The translations under genes and the position numbers were made by a program. From Takakia lepidozioides (lineage: Eukaryota; Streptophyta; Takakiopsida; Takakiales; Takakiaceae), in NCBI GenBank assembly GCA_030704615.1, contig CM060732.1:70351053-70415052 (forward strand): a DNA stretch of 64,000 bases, given 5' to 3'. Every line of letters starts with the position of its first letter. The first letter of the stretch is position 1. The notes under the pieces are model-generated. The model searched no databases. It was not told where the DNA came from and saw only the letters and a program-made list of their open reading frames with translations. Of this stretch, positions 21,868-31,085 are shown piece after piece.

Positions 21868-23293
21868 GGACGGAAAGCCTTTGCTGCCACATTGTCCCTT
21901 TCTCCTTTCTTATAAATCAATTTGACAAGGCCCTCTGAAATCTGCGAGGGCATCGCTTGTTTGAGGAGGATGTCATTGGCCATGGCAAGAAAGTCATCCC
22001 CTATGGTTTGCCATAAAGCTTTAAACAATTCAACAGGCAGCCCATCTAGACCTGGACTTTTGAAAGATGCCAGGGCGTCCGCCGCCTTTCCAAGCTCTTC
22101 CATAGTGACAGGTTCTGCCATACTTATCTTGTCAGTAGCAGAGAGAGAGCATGGAATGTTTCTGAGGAGAACATTTCTTGCCTCTTCCACCAAGGGAGTA
22201 TGGTCTCTCTTTTGGAAGAGTTGTCTAAAAAAGTCAGCAGCAATGCTGGACATCTTTTTTGAGACAGCAGTTGAAGTACCCGATGCATCACGCAGGGAGG
22301 GGATCAGAGTAGAAGCACGGCGTTGGGCTGCTTTAGCAAAGAAGTATTTTGTCATTTTTTCTCCCTTTAGTGACCAGTTGACGCCAGCCTTTATCCTAAT
22401 GAACTGCTCTCTTGAGTTTAACAATAGCGAGAGGTTTCTCTTTGCAGTTTTGTAAGAGATGAGGGTTTGGGGGTCATCCCTTCCCTCTTGCAGTTGAGAT
22501 TGGCAAACAAGAAGACATTTAGTCAGGGCTTTCTCTCTTCTGGCAATTCCTCAGCTTTCTTCTGAGACAGTTCCTGGCAAGTGCTTCTCAAAATCTAAAG
22601 CTTAGAGAGAAAAAAGAGGGTAGGGGAGGAGAAGGGGAGGTCAGCAGAGGACCAAACCCTTTGGAGCGAGAGAATAACCTCTGGGTCTTTAAGTAGTGTG
22701 GGGTTTAGTTTGAAAAAACCCCTAGCCTTGACTCTGGACCCAGGGGTGTGGAGATCTAGCTGGATATTAGAGTGGTCAAACCCTGGAGGAATTGGATTAA
22801 TAGCTTTTTTCACAAACCAATTCTACAGATGAGCAGAGCAGTAAAAGCTATCAAGCCGATCAAGAGAGAGGTTGGGAGGCTCTCTATTGTTAGCCCATGT
22901 GAATCTTAGCTCACCTTCTGCAGGGTGAGAAGCATCCAATAGACCGATTGCTAGACAAAGAGAGTCCTAGGCGTCTCTTTTGGCAGTAGATAGGCCATGG
23001 ACATTAGAGCCAGATCTGTCAATGTCTAATTCAACCATATTGGAGTCACCTCCTACAATCTAGTGCTGGATATCCATATGCTGCAGCACCTTTAACCTTA
23101 CAAGAGACCACAAGTCAATGTGCTCTTCTTCAGCGTTGGGAGCATACATATTTACCATGCCAACCTTCCCTACGGACTGACCCATATTCATGATGATAAG
23201 CTGAACATGACCCTGGACACATATCTCATTAGCAAGAATACTAGGGCCCAACGAAGGAGAAACCAGGATCGTTGTCCCCCCTCTTGAGTCCAC
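21868..23293 (-). pseudogene. LINE ORF2: endonuclease plus truncated reverse transcriptase
   Basis: Pieces of an apurinic-type endonuclease are readable in broken frames: NMYAPNAEEEHIDLW, GGDSNMVELD (usually GGDFN), SLDRLDSFY and GFDHSNIQLDL. The linker to the polymerase (GVNWSLKGEKMTKYFF) and the first RT block (LASFKSPGLDGLPVELFK) follow in the frame 22424-21786. The family sequence stops after YKKGERDNVAAKAFRPV; the following 28 codons are unrelated. Confidence 0.82.
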
Positions 23294-23498
23294 TACGGTG
23301 GGGTTCCAGAAGCAGAGTTAACAGGCCACGGAGATGCACCCAGGGAAGCAATTTTAGCTGGGTCCAGCTTGTGTTCTTGCAAAAAAATTACAGAGGATCG
23401 ATTGATAAGATGAGAGACTCATAGTCTAATTCTCGCCCTTTTTGGAGCTGAGTGATCAGATCCAATGCCTCTTATGTTCTAGCTGGTTAGGGAGCAAT

Positions 23499-25843
23499 TC
23501 ATGGTACATGTGGTAGCAGGCCCGCGGCAATCCTACGATTTGATGGCCAGGCATGAAGGAACCTGAATTTGGTTCTTTTATCAAGGGGCTGAAGCGTGTA
23601 GATCCACTTAAAGCCAACAGGGGGGGGGGGTATAAGCGGGATATTCCACAAATACGCTTGCCTAGACCTCTTCCTTTTGTTTACGCAATGTAATTCCATG
23701 AATTGGTTCCTGGTATCTTTGAACATTGACAAATCTGCCAAGGTAAGATTCCAGGATAGAATTGAAGAGAGAAGGCCAACAGAGGTATCAAAAAGAAGAG
23801 AAAAAGAGGCATCGTTCCATCCTAGCAGGACCTTGTTTTCCATGGGTTGGTGTTCCATGACCAGCATCCAGCCTCTTTTTAGATTGGTATTGTCTGGAAC
23901 AAAGAAAACAAGAGGAGCGTAAGCATGAGGAACATGCTTACCGCAAGGTGGCGAGTTTACAATCTCCTCCGACTGCATCGCCTCGGTGATGTCCTTGTGT
24001 GCCCCATTGGAGGAGAGCACCATGTCTGTGTTGTTGTATATCACCAACTCATTGTTGTTGATGGACTCCACACTCCTGCCTTCCTGCACTGCCTGCATTG
24101 CCAAGCCTTTGAGCTTCTGCAAACTTGCCAGTTCTGCTACCATTCGAATACCTTCTTCCATGATTAGGGAGCTGCGTGCCCAGGCATTGGGGTCGTTGAC
24201 CCTACAAGACAAGCCAAATTTGTCCACCCATACCCCATTGATAGGCTTGTTCGAGGCCTGCCCCAAGTCGGTAGCATGGAAGATTGGGAGCACATGTATA
24301 ACCGCCAAATTGACAAGGGCAGCGTTGTTCTCTACCATGATACCTATGTCATGAATGTGAGATAGAGATAGAGAAATATGGGGGAAGAACTCCTTGAGGA
24401 TCTGGCTGGTTAGGAAGAGAGTGATATCCTTCACACTTCCGACCCCCAAATCCTTGGCCAAGGGCTCAGAAACCCATGCAGAGCAGAAACCCTCCTCGTC
24501 CTCTGGCAAGCAAAAATTTGTGTAATCATCAGAAAGGGTGTAAACCAAAGGAGTTACACAAATAGCTGCCCTGTCTCGCGCATATGCTGATCCGGGGGCC
24601 CATCCATTGAGAGGCTTTTTGGTGAAAGTGTGCAGTTCCAGGAAAGCAATTGCCAGACTTGTGCTATCCAAAAACTGCAGCTCCTCCTCAGAGAAAGGAA
24701 AAGATGCCCAAGCGTCCTTCACTCTGATAGGATGTAGATCATACGGGCGGTTTGGGTGTATCCATGACCCGGACTTCTCTCCGTTTCTCTTCCCTTTTTT
24801 AGAAGTTTGACCTTGATGAGGGACCTCCACGTCTAATTCCATGGTGACTGGAGCGTGAGTGGCCTGAGCAGCAGTCTTGTATGATGAGCCAACTACTTCT
24901 GTCTGTGGAAAGGGGTGCTTGGCATCGTCGGAGGCGTTTTGTCTGTTGATTTTGGAATAGTTGGATCGCACATGACCTTCACCGTTGCAACCAAAGCAAA
25001 TCGTGGAGATGAGCTCCTCGTGGATAGCTACCATGATATATGAATCATCTAACGTTGGCAACTTGACGGACGAGCCTATTGGCTTAGTTTCCGGCATCAG
25101 AACAACCAACTTGGGCATGCCATTGTCTCTGGTGAAGTCAATGTAAGCAGCTTTTGTGTCCACGCTTTTGATGGTATCTTGAATAGGCTCGAACACGTTC
25201 AGAGAGCCGATGAAAGTGCCGAAGCTGGCCCCTATTTCAGGGAGAGAAGAGAGATATATGGCAGGCAGGAAAGGGATTGCAATAACCCTCGGTTTCCAGA
25301 GCACTCCCTGTTTGTGACCCCAGTCATGGGTCTAGGGGAAAATGAAAACCTTTGCTGCTGACATTTGTGTCTTGAACTTGAGAGCCGATTCTGCTTCGGC
25401 TGAGTTGCAGAATAGAACCAGGTAGAAACCTCTGCCCATGGAAAGGCAAAAGTGTTGGTCGAGTCCTCCCTCCGCTCCAATGTGTTTCACGATCCACGTG
25501 TGGATCCACTTCCTAGCTCTAAGCTTCCCAGGGAAGTAGAGGAGAATTCCTCTCTGAGTGAGTTTTTCTGCTTGCACCTTGAGCTTTTCTTTGTCAAGTG
25601 CTAACACTGGCTGCTCATTGGTTTCTTGTGGAATGGAGTCCTCCCATACCCCCTCATCTTCCGTGGAAAGTGGTCAATGATCGGTGGGGTTGGGCCTTTG
25701 CCCAAGATTGAATCGCCCGTACCATTGGAGGTAGAGTAGTTCTTAGTGATCCATTTTGACTTCCCCTTGTTCATCGCAAGTGCAGATCCTGGGCGAATCG
25801 ATGATCCCCCCCCTATTCCTCGCTTGTTGGCTGTACCTGGCAC
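23499..25843 (-). pseudogene. LINE ORF1: RNA-binding gag-like protein with zinc knuckle
   Basis: From 25843: a Gly/Ser/Lys-rich start, then after a frameshift near 25605 a domain like plant DUF4283 (GRGFYLVLFCNSAEAESALKF), a TAG at about 25333 where WTHDWG would be expected, then a long frame 25304-23499. That frame holds ICFGCNGEGHVRSNY, a CCHC knuckle (C-x2-C-x4-H-x4-C) whose last Cys is Tyr. ORF1 proteins of this type coat LINE RNA. The changes show it is non-functional. Confidence 0.8.
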
Positions 25844-27224
25844 TCATGGCTTCAGATTTTGAGGAGAGGAGCAGACTGCACCTGTAGTATGCAACAGACG
25901 GTCACTCACCTCACCCCACACCCCCCAATTTCACAGTAAGAAGACACTTGTGTAGGGTATGGAAGAGACAGCTTAGAACAAGCAACAGAGTGGAGGCTAG
26001 AGGTAGAAACGTGTGATTGAGATGCAAGACTACACAATCTGTCACCTTTCGAGAAGCGGCAGGGAAGATGATTAAGAGTAACAGCAGTAAAGGGAGAAGG
26101 GGGAGCGCTCTTAGAAATATGAGGCCACTTGCAGCTTGGAATCCTGAGCGGGAAAAGGAATCGTGTCAAAGCCGCGTTTGCAGTCAAGAAATTAAAGCTG
26201 AGCAGATGGAGGGCATTCTGGAGTAAACCGCGCAGGCATTGCAAACATGAACACAGCCAACAAAAAGATATATTTCTTGTAGACTTTTAGCTGGAGATAG
26301 CAGGGACTTAATGAAATTATAGAACAGTCAGAGGAGGCAGGTTTAGCATGGTTGTCAATGTTGTTTGCACGGGGAATCGCGCTGCAGCTTAGTGAAGACG
26401 GCCCATAATTGGAGAATTGGGAAGAGCTCCCAGATGATAGATGGAAAAGAAAGGTTGTCCGGAGTAGAGAGAGAAGTGGAGGAGCTGGGGGGATGAGAAG
26501 AGTTCCATTAGTTCGTCAGTTAGATTAGGGATTGGGGCATGGCCCTAGAGACGTCGTATCTGTCTCGACGATGGTACTGAGAGCTTGCCTGTAGCTTCAA
26601 TACACATCAAAATATATGTGGAGGTGCGAGGAGGCCGAACGGGGGAGAGCTTGAGAAAAACTAAGTCTCCCGGCTCTCTCACCGCAACCTGCGGAGCCAT
26701 CCTCCCCCCTAGATTGATTCGCCAGATTTCGACCTCTAATCTCTCACATATGTAAAGCAGTTTCATTAAGGCCCGGTTATTATTATTATTATTTTTGGTT
26801 AGAATTTGTTAATTCTAGAGTGGTCCAGGAATTAGCGTGGTCCACGAAGTAAAAGAGGGCCAATGTAATAAGGCCACTTGTATTAATTAACGAAATGAAG
26901 GGTCCGAAAATTAAGGATCCCAAGGTGTTAATTTAGGGTTTAGGGTTTAGTGAGGGGAGCACCCCCCTTATATAGGCCTGGGAGGAGGTGGTGGGCCCTC
27001 CCAGAAGACCCTAGAGACACCCCATGTGTCCTAACCCTACCCCACCCTTTGACGCGTTTCCACTAATTCTAACCCTACAAAACCTCTAATCCTAACCCAC
27101 CATTGGCATACAACGGCAATCGGGCCGAGTATACTTCAAATCATGGAATCCGTTTGAACAGTGGTAAAATGGCTCCAATCCAATGGTGGGCCTATTGCCT
27201 TACCTTCTATAAACGAAACATTCC
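25844..27224. other. No gene seen; LINE 5' side and repeat DNA
   Basis: No credible gene on either strand. A minus-strand frame at 26766-26545 could be part of the LINE 5' region. A TTA microsatellite lies at about 26778-26796 and about two TTTAGGG units (plant telomere type) at 26934-26953. The stretch 26750-26860 resembles 58805-58885. Confidence 0.5.
26750..26860 (+). repeat. Dispersed repeat shared with 58805-58885
   Basis: Both places read TGTA(A/G)AGCAGTTTCATT, then after a variable spacer CTAGAGTGGTCCAGGAATTA followed by a second (GTGG)(T/C)CCA block. The element family is unknown. Confidence 0.6.
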
Positions 27225-29250
27225 CCGGTAGACCTTTCCAGGAAGCAAGTGTCCTGCCAGAGATTGAGAAGGTGGAAGGCTATGCAACCGAGGACAACGT
27301 TGTTACAGAAGCTATTCCAAGGTTCAGTGACCTCCCCTGATGTATCCCTGCATCGAATAGACAGAGGTCAAGTGACAACTTGAATGAAGGGCGCCTGTCT
27401 CATACAAGTGCTTCAACGTCAATTCATGAAAATGCACGCTACCCTGAACCCCTGGTGGCTATTCCAAGGTTGGCCGCTGATATGTCATCCCCTGATTTAC
27501 CACCTGCTTCGAGTCGACAGAGGTCAAGTGACAACTGGAATGAAGGTGGCCTGTCTCATACAACTGCTTCAATGTCAAAACATGAAAATGTACGCTACCC
27601 TGAACCCCTGGTGGTGATGCTTGAATTTTCTGTTCTCTTTTCTGCAAGGCATACCTGCACTTGTCTCTGTTTTGTATGTCTTGCAGAAGAGTGAGTTTCA
27701 TTTCTAATTGTCTCCTTTCCCCTCACTCTTATTTCAAAGTCAGTGGATTTTGTAAAAAGGTGACTAGAATCATGTTAAGTCTCAGTTTCATAATCCTGCA
27801 GGATGAAGTGCCAGCTCCTACATGCCAGCAAAGATTTGGTCTAATAGATGTAGGGACAATCCATCCCCCAAGCAGCAATTGGCCAATGAAGAAGACGAAC
27901 ATGGTTTCCAGCATATGGCGGAAGAAGCTGAGCACATTCTCAAGCAAATATCACAGCAGAAGGCTGGTCAAAGCACTGCCCGGAAAGTGATGCAACGGTT
28001 CCTTCAACGAAAGGACCAGGAGCCCATGAAATTAAACTTTTCAGCTGACTGTACTGATGACTACACACCAAGGAGAAGAAGTTTGATTTCTCAAAGTCAA
28101 GCACAGGAAAAAGACTCCTGAGAATGTAAAAGGACATGAAATACTGGTGGGGTTGTCAAGGGACGTAAAGGGGTCCCAGTGTCAAGGACAACTTTTCCTG
28201 CAATCAGAAGCCCAGCTCCTTGGCCCAAAGGCTAAGGAAGAGGCATGTTTAAACGCCAAGGCAGAGGACGCCAGGATTCAATTTGAGGTGATCCCTCTCT
28301 ATAGGCTTCTCCTTCCTAACGTTTCTAACATTGTGTTATGCCTTCCAAGTTTACAGGGCAACAATTCCAGGAAGCCTTGCAAGCTGTGGTTGACTTCTGA
28401 AAGCAGTCAAATTAGCTGAATCTCAGGGGTATCTGGTTACCCCTTGTGAAGGGCTTCACCATCTTAACGGTTTTAGTACATTCTATCCCCTCCACCTCTC
28501 GTATTAACATGCTCTGTGGTCTACCAGGAAGCCCGGGACAAGGTTGCCAGGCTGAAAAGATGGCTGGCAGAACTAGATTCCACTGCCCAAGAACTCTGCC
28601 ACTCTCTTGTTGAAAATGCCAAGGTAGAAGCATGACGATGGAGGAGAGTGTTGCTGTCCAACCAGAGACTCTTGTCAACCAGCTTCGGAACCGGTTTTTC
28701 TTTCTACAGTGTATGCAGGTAGGTAACAATACTCCTGTAGTCTTCAGAAGGTCTGCACTATAAGTTATTGCGTGTGATGGATAAAAATTAGTGTGATAAT
28801 AGTGGTAGACCTGAAGTTGCATACTCCTGCTAGACTTGGGAACAGTTTTAGACAAGACCATTCTGGTTGTGGCAGGATTGGCAGCTTGGGAGAAAATACA
28901 GTGAGGGAGATGAGTGTATCCTGGAGTTCAACTATTACTCATTGGTCACCCACAGGTGGTTGCCTTTGTTACCTCAACTAACACCCTGATAGGTCCTTGT
29001 GTTTTTGTATGAATTGCTAGAGATAGCCGGAACATCTTCCTTCCGTGTAGCAATTTCTTGATGAATAAATTAGGTTAGCATTCATGGTTAGACTTGCAAG
29101 TTTCCATCTATGTAATAATCTATATGTTGTCTTGCTCACTCATGCATGCAGAGTTGATGTGAAGATGGGCCAGCCAGAGAATGCCTCCCTCTGAAGCACA
29201 TTTGACATCAGTGTGAAGGCCATAGATAAGGTACACTTCCTCTGCCCCCT
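27225..29250 (+). pseudogene. KNL1 partial copy (exon 2 end to exon 7)
   Basis: This segment matches 40770-43745 of the intact KNL1 gene: the GRPFQEASVLPAIEKVEGYATED region, two of the roughly 52-residue repeats instead of eight, then counterparts of exons 3 to 7. It is dead: the exon 3 copy has an insertion with in-frame TAA and TAG (about 27840-27850) and a frameshift before 28110, and the exon 7 copy has TGA in place of CGA at about 29192. The match ends about 29250, directly before a MAGO exon 3 copy. Kinetochore function is excluded for this copy. Confidence 0.9.
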
Positions 29251-29254
29251 AGTG

Positions 29255-29314
29255 GACTTGAAGTGTTTTGTGTTTTCACTAATTGGCGTTCACTTCAAGA
29301 TCAAGCCTATCTAG
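29255..29314 (+). pseudogene. MAGO exon 3 fragment
   Basis: Twenty codons identical to MAGO exon 3 except one Leu to Val change (LIGVHFKIKPI), ending at TAG. No MAGO exon 1 or 2 lies upstream; the preceding bases belong to the KNL1 partial copy. Similarity to the MAGO locus begins exactly at the first exon base, and the intron before exon 3 is not shared. Confidence 0.92.
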
Positions 29315-30430
29315 AAGCCGGACTCAAGATTATGCAAGGATGAGACTCCCAAAAGGACAACCTGTTTGCATGTTTGACCATCAATCAATTGCTCGTTCTA
29401 GGACAAACTCAGGCTTAGCATTAGTTGTGCATTGCACAAGGTGCTTCATCCTTGGCCCCTCATTGTAGTCTGCCAATTTGGTGTCACTGACTGATATTCT
29501 TGGACCTGATCATACCCCTTCACCATGTATGGTCACGATAATAAAATTTCAAACTTCTGTAGCATGCAGTGTGTTCCAAAACGGAGCAAGGTGTCTGTCT
29601 GCCTATGCTAAAAATGATATTGGACACCATTGTGCACAATAGGTCTTCCTTGACTCACTGCCTTGCGGGGATGCACTTGGGTTGTGATCTATGTGCATTG
29701 GGCACTACGGTGCTTTGTGACAATGAACTTGTCAGTGTCACTATGTATGTGACTTGACCTGTGCCTCTGCTATGACTGAAATTGTTACCTTTATTAGCAC
29801 TAGACCATGAACACCTCTCCAGCTCTCCCTGAAAAGAAAGGTAGTCACACACATGCAGATGGTTGGTCCGTAGCAGAGTGGATCGTTGTCAGCAGTATGT
29901 AGAGTTGGCAGATGTACCCAAGCTTGTTCGCACTCGCCCGCATTGCTTCAAAGATCAAAAACTCTTGTTAGAAGCTTTATCACCCTCTTTGTCGCCTCCC
30001 TATACTCATCACATGAGAGAATTTGGTACAGGATAAGTAAATTTTGTAGTTCATTGTGCCAATGGCATTGTGCACCACCTCTCCAAAAGTCAAGGTGTCC
30101 AGGCAATGTACATCACACACAAATGCAACTGCCCACAATGGCATTGCTTCCTAGATCTCCCTACAACGCTTGGCTTGCTAACCGAGAACGCATACTGAAC
30201 TCACAATGTCAGACAGTTCCGCAGTGAGGCGGAGTAAACTTGAATGCAAGCAACATTACAAGGCAGACTTCAAGTTGTTCCCCTGCAATCCCAGCATGTG
30301 CATCCAGTGCTACAAGCAATCACCCTCAGTACAAGTTGATAACATCACACCAATTTCACTAGACCAACAACGCTCGAGTACCTACGCAGATTTGACCTTC
30401 ACATTTGCAGTTGCTATGGGCACTGCAGCT
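29255..30430 (+). repeat. Copy of MAGO exon 3 and 3' flank (from 2315-3330)
   Basis: Direct-orientation copy with scattered mismatches and several indels, including extra sequence around 29825-30060. Similarity fades after about 30430. There is no poly(A) tail at its right end. Confidence 0.85.
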
Positions 30431-31085
30431 CTCTTCTTTAGTCTGTCGAAGCCATTACTCCGGGGTGGACTGTAGCCGAGCTGGTCCTTTGTTATGCTGA
30501 TCATCATTCTTGCAGGCAAAGCTTGAAAGACTACCCGGCAGCCCTTACTCTTTGGGGTGCAGGTCTGTTAATGTCGACGGTTACATAGCAGCTTTGTAGG
30601 CGCTGTACAGGAGTCGGCGGGAACGAAGCAAGCTGCGGTGGTATCCATGTTCAATAAGGGTTCTGTTTCTTCTCTTCAGATGGTCCGGATAGAAGTGGCG
30701 TGAGGATGGAGAATGGTTGGAAGTGTTGATCGATTGATCCAACTCGGTTACCGATGCCTCTTGAGATGGAAGTGCACCTAGTGATGACGTCTGATTTGTA
30801 ATTGGAGGTGAGGAGTTAGCTCAAGAGGGTGTGAGGCCAGTGGGTGTTCACGGGATGCAGCCATGGCATCGTGAGGGTTGAGATTTGAGCAAGAAAGATT
30901 GAAACCTTGTATGTGTGATTGATCTCTGAAGTGACATCGGCCATGGGACGTAATTGCAAAAGCTGGCGCACGTTTGACTGGCTGCCTGCTGAGCTGAGCA
31001 GGTGCTTGAAATGTTGGTTTGTTGACAAGAATTGAACATATGGTGGCTGAGGAATTCGAAGGTCTACAAGAAGAAAACATCCATT
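30431..31085. other. Upstream region of XS/RING gene A
   Basis: No recognisable coding sequence. This is likely the promoter and 5' UTR of the XS/RING gene, which starts right after the MAGO-derived flank. Confidence 0.45.

Larger units (their letters stand above)
21868..25843 (-). mobile_element. Non-LTR retrotransposon (LINE, L1-like), broken
   Basis: On the minus strand the order is a gag-like ORF1, an endonuclease and the first part of a reverse transcriptase, the layout of plant L1-type LINEs. The match ends within the reverse transcriptase at about 21868, so the catalytic YADD region, RNase H, 3' UTR and poly(A) are missing. Both frames contain several stops and shifts. No target-site duplication was found. 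Confidence 0.85.

Noticed and set aside
29255-30430. Processed retrocopy of MAGO
   Set aside because: Exon 2 is not fused to exon 3, there is no poly(A), and the copy extends about 1 kb past the stop into flank; a DNA-level duplication is at least as likely.
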